From Sphingomonas trueperi (GTDB lineage Bacteria > Pseudomonadota > Alphaproteobacteria > Sphingomonadales > Sphingomonadaceae): 64,000 nucleotides of DNA. The stretch covers positions 62,001-126,000 of the forward strand of contig NZ_JAATJB010000007.1 of NCBI RefSeq assembly GCF_011927635.1. The letters are read 5' to 3'. The notes beneath the pieces were generated by a model. It made no database searches. It was not told the origin of the DNA and was given only the letters and a program-made list of their open reading frames with translations. The translations under genes were made by a program, and so were the position numbers. This document shows positions 1-8,166 of this stretch, in pieces; the stretch's first letter is position 1; each line of letters begins with the position of its first letter.

Positions 1-2786
1 ACCTGCGGCAGCAGCATCGTCGAAAGCGCCCGGCGCAGCTTCGCGGGTTCGGCGGGCAGGTGCCCCTCGCCGGCGACGAGATAGGCGACCAGCATCGCCC
101 CCTCGTCCCCGCGTTCGAGCACGACTGCGGCCTGTTCGATCCCGCTCAGCCGGAGCAGCGCGGATTCGATCTCCGCCGGCTCGGCACGGACGCCCTTGAT
201 CTTCACTTGGTCGTCGTTGCGCCCCAGCGTCCGCACCACGCCGTCGGCATCGCGCACCGCGCGATCGCCGGTGCGGTAGAGCCTGGCGCCGGCCGCGTCG
301 GTGAAGCGATCGGGCGGAAAGCGTTCGGCGGTCAGCGCCGGCTGGCCGAGATAACCGGTCGCGACACCGTCGCCGCCGATCGCGAGTTCGCCGATCGTGC
401 CGTCGGGCAGCTGTATGCCATAGGTATCGACGACATGCAGCTGGGTGTTGGCGAGCGGACGGCCGATCGCCGGGAGCACCAGGTCCGCCGTGCCGATCTG
501 CTGCGCCGTCGACCAGATCGTCGTCTCGGTGGGGCCGTACAGGTTGAACACCGCGCGCCCGAGGCCGAGCAACCGCTCGGCGAGCTGGCCGGACAGGACT
601 TCGCCGCCGGTCAGCAGCAGCAGCCCGCGCAATGCCTCGCCCTGGCCGGCGCCGAGGATCGCCTGCCACATGGTGGGCGTCGCCTGGAGCGCGGTCACGC
701 CGTGGCGCGCGATCGCCTCCGCCAGCCGCTTGGGATCGCCCGCCTCCTCGCGCGTGGCGACCACGACGGTCCCACCGGCGACCAGCGGCAGCAGCAGCTC
801 GAGCACCGCAATGTCGAAGGTCACCGTGGTGATCGCCAGCAGGCGCTCGTCGGGCGCGACCGAGAGGATTTCCCGCATCGACAGCAGCAGGTTGCGGAGG
901 TTGGCGTGGGAGACGACCACGCCCTTCGGCCGCCCGGTGGTGCCCGAGGTATAGGTGACATAGGCGGTGCCGGCCGGAACCCGCGGGGCCGGATCAGCAT
1001 CGCCGCCATGAAGCACGCCTGCCGCGCCGGCGCGTGCGAGCACCAGACGCGGAACGGCGATCGGCAGGTCCATGTCGGCGTCGCACAGCACCAGCGACGG
1101 GCGCGCGTCTTCCAGGATGGCGTGCAGGCGGTCGACCGGGCCGTGGCCGTTGAGCGGCAGCCAGGCGGCGCCGCTCTCGGCGATGGCGAGCAGCGCGGTG
1201 ACCAGCCGCCGGTCGCGCGGCAGCACGACCGCGACCAGGTGGCCCGGCCCCACCCCCGCTGCGGCCAGTTGGCGCCGCAGTGCTTCGACATCCGCACCGA
1301 GCACGCGATAGCTGAGCGCTCCCGCTGTATCGATCACCGCAGGCGCATCGGGGCGATCCGCCGCCTTGCGGCGCACCAGCGCAGGTGCGTCGTCGGCGGG
1401 CCAGGCACGCTCGGCCGCGCGGACCTGTGCCGCCCAGCGCTGGCGCTCATCGCCGCCGATCAGGTCGTGCGCGACCAGCGCGACCTCCGGATCGGCGAGC
1501 ACCGCGGACATCAGCCGTTCGACCCGTGCGAGATGCGCGTCGAGTTCTTCATGCGTGTAGAGCCCCGGATTGGCATCGAAATCCATCCGGATGCCTTCGC
1601 CGTCCTGCCGGTCGAACAGGAAGACGGTCAGGTCTTCCATCGCCCCGTTGCTCAGATTGTGGCTGCGGGCGGTGGCGCCGCCGAAGCGCAGCGCATAATC
1701 GAACGGCTCGATGTTGACGCTGAACCGCGCGAGGTGCTGGTTGATCTCGTTGAATCCCAGCTCGCGGCGCAGATCCTCGTAGCGGAATTGCTGGTGCCGC
1801 AACGCGCTCTGCAGCACCCGGCGGGACTGGGTGAGCAGCTCGACGAAGCTGGTCTCGCGCACCGGCCGGAAGCGCAGCGCGACCACGTTGGCGACCAGGC
1901 CGGGCACCTGGCGCAGGGTACGGCTGCCGCGCCCGGTCATCGGCATGCCAACGACGAAATCCTCCTTGCCGGTCATGCGGAACAGATAGGCGGCGAGCAT
2001 GGCGGTGAGGCCCTGCGGCAGCGTCGCGCCGTGGCTGCGCACCAGCACGCGCAGGCGCTCCACCATCTCGGCCGGGATCGTCCAGGACCGTCGGATGAAG
2101 CCGCCATCGGCGCCCGAGGCGGCGGTATTGCGGCGATCGAGCCGCATCGACAGCGTCGGCGCATCGGGCACGTCGCGCAGTTGCTCCACCCAGTATTTGC
2201 GATCGGTTTCGCGGCGATCGGAGTCGCGATAGCCCTGCTCCTGCTCGACGAGCAGGGCGATCGGCAGAAAGCCGTGCGGCTCGGGCGCGCGCTTCTCGAC
2301 GAACGCGGTGTAGACCTCGGCAAGCCGCGCCGCGAGCATGCCCCCGGTGAAGCCGTCCAGCGCGATATGGTGGCAGCATTGCAACCACATAAAGCGCTGC
2401 GGGCCGAGCTTCAGCAGCGCGCTGACCCATAAGCCATCGCGCTCCAGATCGAGCTGCGCGAGGATACGGGCGCGCATCCAGGCCAGCGCCGCCGCGTCCG
2501 GATCGGGTTCGCCGCTCACATCGACGAACGGGAATTCGGTGCGCATCGACGGCACCACCCGCTGCATCGGGCCTTCGGGGGTCTGGACGATCTGGATGCG
2601 GGTAGTCTCCGCTTCCTCCGACACTTGGGTGATCGCCGCCACGAACAGATGCGGGTCGATATCCCCCAGGATCTCCACCGCCTCGGCGATGTTGAAGGTG
2701 GAACCCGGCGGCGCGATCTGGCTGCCGATCCACAGGCCGCGCTGGGCGGTGGTCAGTGGCAGTAGTTGCTCGGATCCATGCTGCAT
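1..2786 (-). CDS. Nonribosomal peptide synthetase, condensation + adenylation module (3' end beyond window)
   Basis: About 928 residues are visible and the frame is still open at the left edge. A condensation domain fills roughly residues 8-440, with the catalytic motif HHIALDG near 140. An adenylation domain follows, with core motifs TSGTTGRPKG near residue 610, GPTETT near 750 and, further on, YRTGD and GRNDDQVKIKG. Aligned by hand to GrsA, the specificity residues read D-I-L-Q-L-G-L-I-W, the published glycine code. The ATG at 2786 has GGGGGAG upstream. A condensation domain at the very N-terminus suggests acylation of the first residue (a lipopeptide) or a peptide received from another synthetase. 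It lies 43 nt after a 64-aa ORF and luxI, so autoinducer control is likely. The product is unknown. Confidence 0.93.
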   Translation of the reverse strand, partial: MQHGSEQLLPLTTAQRGLWIGSQIAPPGSTFNIAEAVEILGDIDPHLFVAAITQVSEEAETTRIQIVQTPEGPMQRVVPSMRTEFPFVDVSGEPDPDAAALAWMRARILAQLDLERDGLWVSALLKLGPQRFMWLQCCHHIALDGFTGGMLAARLAEVYTAFVEKRAPEPHGFLPIALLVEQEQGYRDSDRRETDRKYWVEQLRDVPDAPTLSMRLDRRNTAASGADGGFIRRSWTIPAEMVERLRVLVRSHGATLPQGLTAMLAAYLFRMTGKEDFVVGMPMTGRGSRTLRQVPGLVANVVALRFRPVRETSFVELLTQSRRVLQSALRHQQFRYEDLRRELGFNEINQHLARFSVNIEPFDYALRFGGATARSHNLSNGAMEDLTVFLFDRQDGEGIRMDFDANPGLYTHEELDAHLARVERLMSAVLADPEVALVAHDLIGGDERQRWAAQVRAAERAWPADDAPALVRRKAADRPDAPAVIDTAGALSYRVLGADVEALRRQLAAAGVGPGHLVAVVLPRDRRLVTALLAIAESGAAWLPLNGHGPVDRLHAILEDARPSLVLCDADMDLPIAVPRLVLARAGAAGVLHGGDADPAPRVPAGTAYVTYTSGTTGRPKGVVVSHANLRNLLLSMREILSVAPDERLLAITTVTFDIAVLELLLPLVAGGTVVVATREEAGDPKRLAEAIARHGVTALQATPTMWQAILGAGQGEALRGLLLLTGGEVLSGQLAERLLGLGRAVFNLYGPTETTIWSTAQQIGTADLVLPAIGRPLANTQLHVVDTYGIQLPDGTIGELAIGGDGVATGYLGQPALTAERFPPDRFTDAAGARLYRTGDRAVRDADGVVRTLGRNDDQVKIKGVRAEPAEIESALLRLSGIEQAAVVLERGDEGAMLVAYLVAGEGHLPAEPAKLRRALSTMLLPQ

Positions 2787-2829
2787 CGCGTCGACTCCCC
2801 CTTGTATGCCCCAATTGTCTGAAACTGCG

Positions 2830-3024
2830 TCACGTCGGCCGCTTCGCCCGATCGGCGGCCGGCGCCGTGCTCGACCGGTCGACGGCTGCGCCGCCGGCGG
2901 AGCGCTCCGCATGCGCGAGTGCCGCGGCCACCTCGTCCAGCGCGGCGGCCTTGGCCTCGCGCTGCAGGTAGCGCAGCGCTTCGGCCATCCGGCTGGCGAT
3001 CTTGCGGCGTTGCGGCAGGTGCAT
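2830..3024 (-). CDS. 64-residue hypothetical protein between luxI and the NRPS
   Basis: Its ATG lies 2 nt after the luxI stop, so it is probably translationally coupled. The first 40 residues are helical and charged, with a basic start (QRRKIASRMAEALRYLQREA) followed by an alanine/glutamate-rich helix. The tail is a disordered Ala/Ser stretch ending in KRPT. There is no signal peptide, membrane segment or cysteine. I do not recognise the family. Its place between an autoinducer synthase and an NRPS suggests a regulatory or accessory role, but that comes from context only. Overlapping reading frames are common in DNA this GC-rich, so a non-coding spacer is not excluded. Confidence 0.6.
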   Translation of the reverse strand: MHLPQRRKIASRMAEALRYLQREAKAAALDEVAAALAHAERSAGGAAVDRSSTAPAADRAKRPT

Positions 3025-3026
3025 GG

Positions 3027-3668
3027 TCACGCCGCCTGCACGACGGGGTGGCAGACGCCGCCCTGCCGATCGGCGAGCACCCGATGCTGCACGCCCAGCC
3101 GCTGCCGCGCGACCATGAGGATCTGTTCGGACACCCGCACATAGGCGCTCGCCACCGGCCAGCGACCGAGCGTGTCGGTCTGCTGCAGCAGGCGGTGCGG
3201 CAACCCGGCCGCAGCCAGCGCGCCGCGCAACACCCAGAGCGGCGAAATCAGCAGATAGCGCTCGATCCCTTGGCAGATTCCGAATTCCAGCGAGGCCAGG
3301 ATGAGCTCGCTCGTCACCATCCGGCGCAGCGGCGCCGGCAGCGCGCGGTCGACCGCGAAACGGGTATTCTCCCAGACCGTCTCGGTGCGCGGCGGCCCCT
3401 CTTCGGGTGCGAGTTCGGGCCACAAGGTCTCGGTCATGTAGGGGCGCGTGGTGGGGAGCAGCCGCACCATCCCGCGGACCCGCGTGGCATGGTCCCGCCA
3501 CAGCAGATAGCGCGCGGCGGGGGTGTCGAACTGGTCATATTCCATGCCGTCGAAATGCGGGACGTTCCACCCGGACCGGACGACGAACTGGTCATGCCGG
3601 AAGCGATATTGATCGGCGAGCGCATCGCCGAGCAGATGCGCCGATTGCCACGTCACCAAGTCGATCAT
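3027..3668 (-). CDS. Acyl-homoserine-lactone synthase, LuxI family
   Basis: The 213-residue protein (family usually 190-230) joins the homoserine part of S-adenosylmethionine to an acyl chain from acyl-ACP, giving the quorum-sensing signal. The invariant LuxI residues are present at almost canonical positions: R24, F28, W34, E43, D45, D48, R69, E100 and R103, including the stretches YDQFDTP and RLLPTTRPYM. The ATG at 3668 follows a GAGGGG ribosome site; longer upstream frames lack family homology. A lux box lies about 60 bp upstream, implying positive feedback. No LuxR-type receptor gene is seen in this window. The gene heads a leftward run with a small ORF and an NRPS. Confidence 0.93.
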   Translation of the reverse strand: MIDLVTWQSAHLLGDALADQYRFRHDQFVVRSGWNVPHFDGMEYDQFDTPAARYLLWRDHATRVRGMVRLLPTTRPYMTETLWPELAPEEGPPRTETVWENTRFAVDRALPAPLRRMVTSELILASLEFGICQGIERYLLISPLWVLRGALAAAGLPHRLLQQTDTLGRWPVASAYVRVSEQILMVARQRLGVQHRVLADRQGGVCHPVVQAA

Positions 3669-3997
3669 GACCGCCCCTCGTCGTGTTCGCTGCGGCGCAC
3701 AATCGGTGTTGGAGGGCGCCGCGCCTACTCCCAGATCTGGTAGGGTCGGGCGCCCGGCCGCCCGTTTCCGAGGAGTCCCAGGGAGCGGAAGGCCTTGGAG
3801 GTGCGGGTGCGCCGCCGCGTTTGCGGCAGGCGGGCGCATCGGACCCTGTATCGGCGCGGTGGCGCCTGTCCGCATACATCCGCACAGCCGATGGCGCAGG
3901 GGGTGCGGAAACGATTTCATCGGCCTATCGCCGTAGCAGGTTTATCGAACGAGCAGATCAGCTTTCGGGAATGGACGGAAAAGAGCAAAGGACCGGC
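3669..3997. other. Divergent intergenic control region, luxI / MFS exporter
   Basis: These 329 bases separate the leftward luxI from the rightward exporter. They hold the lux box at 3728-3743 and a ribosome site AAAGGA before the exporter start at 3998. I see no convincing small gene; the frames crossing it are in-frame extensions of the flanking genes without family homology. Both transcription units probably start here, so one LuxR-type dimer could affect both directions. Confidence 0.6.
3728..3743. promoter_or_regulatory. lux box (LuxR-type operator)
   Basis: The 16-mer CTCCCAGATCTGGTAG fits the CT-N12-AG pattern of LuxR/LasR-type operators. The half-sites CTCCCAGA and TCTGGTAG (complement CTACCAGA) match at 7 of 8 positions around the central AGATCT. 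Its near edge is 60 bp from the luxI ATG, a normal distance for an activator site just upstream of the -35 region. The operator call is inference from pattern and position. Confidence 0.75.
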
Positions 3998-5524
3998 ATG
4001 CGGTGGAGACGACGTAACCTGGCCTCGATGAGCGCCGATGTCGGCGACGGGCTGGCACCGGCGGTGGAGGCGGTCACCACGCCGACCAAGGCGCCCCCTG
4101 GCGGCGGCAGCGGCTACCGCGCGATCGCGCTCGTCGTCGCGGCCGCCCTGTTCATGCAGCAGCTCGACGGCACGGTGCTGACCGTAGCGCTGCCGACGAT
4201 GGCACGCGACCTCGGCACCTCCGCCACCAGCCTCAGCCTCGCGCTGACCAGCTACCTTCTGGCCCTCGCGCTGTTCATTCCGGCGAGCGGCACGCTGGCC
4301 GACCGATTCGGCTCGCGCACCATCTTCTGCGTGGCGATCGCCATCTTCCTCGCCGGTTCCATCCTCTGCGCGCAGGCCGGCACGCTGCCGATGCTCGTCG
4401 CCGCCCGCTTCCTGCAAGGGATCGGCGGCGCGATGATGGTGCCCGTCGGCCGGCTGGTGCTGCTGCGCAGCGTCGCCAAGGAAGACATGGTCCAGGCGCT
4501 GTCCTGGCTGGTGATGCCCGCGCTGATCGGGCCGATCCTGGGGCCGCCGCTGGGCGGCTTCATCGTCACCTGGCTCGACTGGCGCTGGATCTTCTACCTC
4601 AACCTACCGATCGGCATCGCCGGCATCGTCGGCGCGCTGTTGCTGGTACCCGAGATCCGCGGCGACTCGCGGCCGCGGTTCGATACCAGCGGCTTCTTCC
4701 TCTCCGGCGTGGCGCTGGGCTGCCTGTTGTTCGGCTTCGAACTGTCGAGCCGCCCCGGCACCGGCCGCGTGGCGCTGGCGCTGCTCGGCATCGGCCTGGT
4801 CTTCGGCCTCGGCTATGTCCGGCACGCCCGGCGCACCAGCGACCCGATCCTCGATCCGCGGCTGATGCGGATCGACACCTTCCGGCTGTCGGTGATCGCC
4901 GGTTCGCTCACCCGCATCACCCAGGGTGCGCAGCCCTTCCTGCTGCCGCTGCTGTTCCAGCTCGGCTTCGGCCTTTCCGCCGCGACCACCGGCACCATCA
5001 CCATGGTGGGCGCGATCGGCGCGCTGGCGATGAAGGCGCTGGCGCCGCGCGTCCTGCGCCGCTGGGGCTTTCGCGACAGCCTGATCGTCTCTGGGCTGGT
5101 GAGCAGCCTCGGCTATGCCAGCTGCGCGCTGTTCCGGCCGGACTGGCCGGTCGCCGCGATGGTAGCGGTGCTGGCGCTGTCGGGCTTCTTCACCTCGTTC
5201 CAGTTCACCGGCTACAACGCCATCGCCTATGCCGATGTCGAGAAGCAGGAGATGAGCGCGGCGACCAGCCTATACGCGACCTTCCAGCAGCTGACCCTGT
5301 CGCTCGGCATCTGCACCGCCGCGACCGCGCTGGAGCTGGGGCCGCGGCTGGCGCACCGCGAGGCGCTCCACCTCGGCGACTTCTCGCTGGCCTTCGTGAT
5401 CGTCGCCGGCATCTCGGCCTCGGCGCTGTTCTGGAACCGCCGCTTCGCGCACGACGCCGGCGCGGCGATGAGCGGCCATCGCAGGCATTCGGAGACGAAT
5501 GGCCGCACCGCCGGACAGGGCTGA
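3998..5524 (+). CDS. MFS multidrug exporter, DHA2 (EmrB/QacA) family
   Basis: The 508-residue protein should carry 14 membrane helices, the usual layout and length for DHA2 proton antiporters. Near the N-terminus FMQQLDGTVLTVALP is the family motif D1, and GTLADRFGSRTIF is motif A in the first cytoplasmic loop; RFLQGIGGAMMVP and GPILGPPLGG are the next conserved stretches. I chose ATG 3998 for its AAAGGA ribosome site 6 nt upstream; ATG 3971 and ATG 4028 are alternatives with weaker sites. Divergent from luxI across a lux box, it may export the NRPS product or give self-protection. A general drug-efflux role is equally possible. Confidence 0.9.
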   Translation: MRWRRRNLASMSADVGDGLAPAVEAVTTPTKAPPGGGSGYRAIALVVAAALFMQQLDGTVLTVALPTMARDLGTSATSLSLALTSYLLALALFIPASGTLADRFGSRTIFCVAIAIFLAGSILCAQAGTLPMLVAARFLQGIGGAMMVPVGRLVLLRSVAKEDMVQALSWLVMPALIGPILGPPLGGFIVTWLDWRWIFYLNLPIGIAGIVGALLLVPEIRGDSRPRFDTSGFFLSGVALGCLLFGFELSSRPGTGRVALALLGIGLVFGLGYVRHARRTSDPILDPRLMRIDTFRLSVIAGSLTRITQGAQPFLLPLLFQLGFGLSAATTGTITMVGAIGALAMKALAPRVLRRWGFRDSLIVSGLVSSLGYASCALFRPDWPVAAMVAVLALSGFFTSFQFTGYNAIAYADVEKQEMSAATSLYATFQQLTLSLGICTAATALELGPRLAHREALHLGDFSLAFVIVAGISASALFWNRRFAHDAGAAMSGHRRHSETNGRTAGQG

Positions 5525-5588
5525 CGGCCTCGCTACCCTATGGCGCGACAACCGGCATGCGGCTAGCGTTGCCCCAGATTGGGGGATC

Positions 5589-7040
5589 ATGAAGATGCGG
5601 CGTGTGCGTTCGGGCGTTTCGGCGATGGTGTTGGCCGCATTGCTGGCCGGCTGCGGCGGTGGCGGCAGCAGCGGGCCTGGTACCATCGTCCAGCCCGGCA
5701 CCGGCACCGGCACCACCACCCCCGCCCCGACCTCCAGCGCCTGTACGCTCCGCGCCCGACAGGACTGGATCCTGGCGACGATGCGCGAATGGTATCTCTT
5801 CCCGGAGACGCTGCCGACGAGCCTCAACCCTTCCGGCTACGGCACCGCCGACGAGTATCTCGACGCGCTCACCGCCACCGCCCGCGCGCAAGGGCGCGAC
5901 CGCTACTTCACCTACCTCACCTCGATCGCCGAGGAGACCGCCTATTACACCAGCGGCTCCAGCGCCGGCTTCGGCTTCCGCCTGGCCAGCGACGGCAGCA
6001 GCACGCTGACCGTGGCCGAGAGCTTCGAGGGCGGCAACGCGCTGCAGGCCGGCATCGATCGCGGCACCCAGATCCTCGCCATCGGCACCAGCAACGGCGA
6101 CCTGCGCGACGTGAGCACGCTCTTCAGCACGCAAGGGACGGCCGGCGTGCAGGCGGCGCTGGGTCCGGACACCAACGGCACCACCCGCGTGCTGCGCGTG
6201 CGCGATCCGAACGGTGCTGTCCGCACCGTCACGCTCGCCAAGTCGGACTTCACCCTCACCCCGGTGTCGAGCCGCTACGGCGCGCAGATCCTCACCGACC
6301 CGAACGGCGGCGGCCGCGTCGGCTATGTCAATCTGCGGACCTTCATCGACACGGCCGATCCCGCGCTGCGCAGCGCCTTTGCCAATTTCAAGGCGCAGGG
6401 CATCGACAAGGTGATCGTCGACCTGCGCTACAATGGCGGCGGGCTGGTCTCGATCGCGGTCCTTTTCGGCAATCTGCTCGGCGGCGGACGCGCCACGACC
6501 GACGTGTTTGCCTATACCAGCTTCCGGCCCGAAAAGTCGGCGAACGACAAGGTCGACAGGTTCGCGCCCCAGCCCCAGTCGCTCGCCCCCACCCGGATCG
6601 CCTTCATCGGCACGCGCAGCACCGCCTCGGCCAGCGAGTTGGTGATCAACGGCATGCTCCCCTATTTCCGCGCCAATCTGGGGCTGATCGGCACCAACAC
6701 CTATGGCAAGCCGGTGGGCCAGGTGGCCATCGACAAAAGCGAGTGCGACGACCGGCTGCGCGTGATCGCCTTTGCTACGCAGAACGCCAATCGCCAGGGC
6801 AGCTATTTCAACGGCCTCGCCAGCAACGTCGAGGCGAGCTGCGCCGCCAGCGACGACCTCTCGCAGCCGCTGGGCGACGTGCGCGAGGCTTCGGTGAAGG
6901 CGGCGCTCGATTTCGTCGCGGGGCGCAGCTGCAGCGCGATCGGCGGCTTCGCGATGGCGCGCGCCGCCTCCGTGCCCAACGAACTCCTCTCGCCCGAACG
7001 GCCGAACACCGCGCAGCGCGAGGTGCCTGGACTGTTCTGA
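5589..7040 (+). CDS. S41 family peptidase, predicted lipoprotein
   Basis: The 483-residue protein begins with a signal peptide ending in a lipobox (LLAGC, Cys22), then a Gly/Ser/Thr/Pro-rich linker, so it should be anchored in the periplasm or outer membrane. A PDZ-like section lies near residues 115-190. The C-terminal S41 (tail-specific protease) domain holds the conserved VDLRYNGGG and the nucleophile motif TASASE near residue 349. The start at MKMRRVR is set by the signal peptide; a longer frame from 5499 adds nothing family-like. Its TGA (7038-7040) abuts the left end of an IS5-like element, so the original C-terminus may have been altered. The substrate is unknown. Confidence 0.88.
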   Translation: MKMRRVRSGVSAMVLAALLAGCGGGGSSGPGTIVQPGTGTGTTTPAPTSSACTLRARQDWILATMREWYLFPETLPTSLNPSGYGTADEYLDALTATARAQGRDRYFTYLTSIAEETAYYTSGSSAGFGFRLASDGSSTLTVAESFEGGNALQAGIDRGTQILAIGTSNGDLRDVSTLFSTQGTAGVQAALGPDTNGTTRVLRVRDPNGAVRTVTLAKSDFTLTPVSSRYGAQILTDPNGGGRVGYVNLRTFIDTADPALRSAFANFKAQGIDKVIVDLRYNGGGLVSIAVLFGNLLGGGRATTDVFAYTSFRPEKSANDKVDRFAPQPQSLAPTRIAFIGTRSTASASELVINGMLPYFRANLGLIGTNTYGKPVGQVAIDKSECDDRLRVIAFATQNANRQGSYFNGLASNVEASCAASDDLSQPLGDVREASVKAALDFVAGRSCSAIGGFAMARAASVPNELLSPERPNTAQREVPGLF

Positions 7041-7930
7041 GAGACCGTTTGAGAATGGGTTGATGGGTCGGCTCTGGCGTGATTCAAGCTCGGGATGTGG
7101 ACGCGAGAGAGCCGAGGCCGGATGGCTGGATTTGAGCGGCGAGCGAAACGCTATCCGATTTGACGGATGAGGCGCGGCGGTTCATCCAGCCGTTCCCGTC
7201 ATCGGTTCCGAAACGCAGGCGAAAGGCGAAGACCGATCTTCGCGAGGTGCTCGACGCATTGGGGTACCTTGCCCGGACGGGTGGCGGCTGGCGGATGCTG
7301 CCAAACGACTTTCCGCCCTGGCAGACGGCATATTGGTGGTTCCGCCGCTTCGTGCGCCGGTTGCTGTTCCGCACGATCCACGACGTCACGCTGATGCTCG
7401 ATCGCGAGCGCGAAGGGCGCGAGCAGAGCTCGAGCGCCGCCCTTATCAACAGCCAGTCGATCAAGGCGCCAGCGGCGGGAAAGCGTGGGTTCGATGCCGG
7501 CAAGAAGGTCGTCGGTCGCAAGCGCCACACGCCGTCGAGACAGACGGCAGGCTGCTGACGGTCAACCTCACCACCGCCGACATTTCCGACAGTGCCGATG
7601 CCCAGGCGATCGTGGCGGCCATCCGCAAGCGGTGGCCGTGGCGCAAGCACCTGTTCGCCGATGGCGCCTACGATCGCACCCGCCTCATGGATGCTGCCGC
7701 GTATCGCCACTTCGTGCTGGAGATCGTCCGTCGCACCGACAAGGGTCCCGGCTTCAACGTCCTGCCCAGGCGCTGGGTCGTCGAGCGCACCTTCGGATGG
7801 ATAACCAGATGGAAGCGCCTCGTCCGCGAGTACGAGCAGCGCCTCGACGTCTCCCATGTCATGATCCAGGTGGCTCTCAGCAGCCGCATGCTGCGCCGGA
7901 TCGTACATCCCCGAATATTCTCAAACCGAC
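7041..7930. mobile_element. IS5-family insertion sequence, degenerate
   Basis: An element of about 0.89 kb with terminal inverted repeats: GTTTGAGAAT at 7047-7056 is matched exactly, inverted, at 7917-7926, with weaker pairing outward for about six more bases. Inside is one rightward transposase reading frame with a -1 shift. The outer ends are uncertain by a few bases, and I could not fix a target duplication (CTGA on the left faces TTAG on the right). It sits directly against the S41 peptidase stop codon. Size, repeats and transposase fit the IS5 family (IS1031/IS427-like groups). Confidence 0.85.
7160..7930 (+). pseudogene. IS5-like DDE transposase, frameshifted
   Basis: The N-terminal part (from TTG 7160, through [21 protein letters not shown] to GRKRHT) ends at a stop at 7558. 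The C-terminal part continues one frame back with [28 protein letters not shown] and [13 protein letters not shown], holding the second catalytic Asp and the final Glu (VERTFGW). Loss of one base near 7530 restores the family sequence exactly (RKRHT-AVETDG). The junction lacks a canonical slippery heptamer, so mutation is likelier than programmed shifting. The C-terminal frame reads on past the element end. It is probably inactive in cis. Confidence 0.85.
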
Positions 7931-7932
7931 TT

Positions 7933-8166
7933 TTAGAGTCGAATGCCAGAAAGATTTGCTGCAAAAACGACACAATGTCGGGTGCTGCTGTAGCGAACCA
8001 AAGTGGTTCTCCGCCGCCGACTCCCGCGACGTCGTCGCGCTTCATAAATCCGCACCCCGGTGCCAAGCGCCGCCTCCAGCCGTTCCAGCCGCTCGATCGG
8101 CGCGGGGTGGGCGAGCAGCGATACCGCGCCGTGGCATGTCCGCAGCGCCTGGGAATCGGGGCTCAT
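7933..8166 (-). pseudogene. Probable remnant of a gene downstream of the LD-carboxypeptidase
   Basis: An ATG at 8166 overlaps the carboxypeptidase stop (ATGA), the usual sign of a coupled downstream gene. The first ~45 residues ([20 protein letters not shown] onward) look protein-like, but the rest turns arginine-rich and low-complexity and stops at 7933, right at the edge of the insertion sequence. I read this as the 5' part of a gene whose remainder was lost or displaced when the element inserted or a flanking deletion occurred. I do not recognise the family. It could also be a short unrelated ORF. Confidence 0.35.

Noticed and set aside
60..2432. A 790-residue rightward open frame covering the NRPS region
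   Set aside because: It is the antisense shadow of the NRPS; its composition is His/Arg/Ala/Gln-rich with no domain, whereas the leftward frame shows all C- and A-domain motifs.
7500..7560. Programmed -1 frameshift in the IS transposase
   Set aside because: The family sequence is restored only by adding one base right at RKRHT/AVETDG, and there is no X-XXY-YYZ slippery heptamer there; a simple deletion explains it better.
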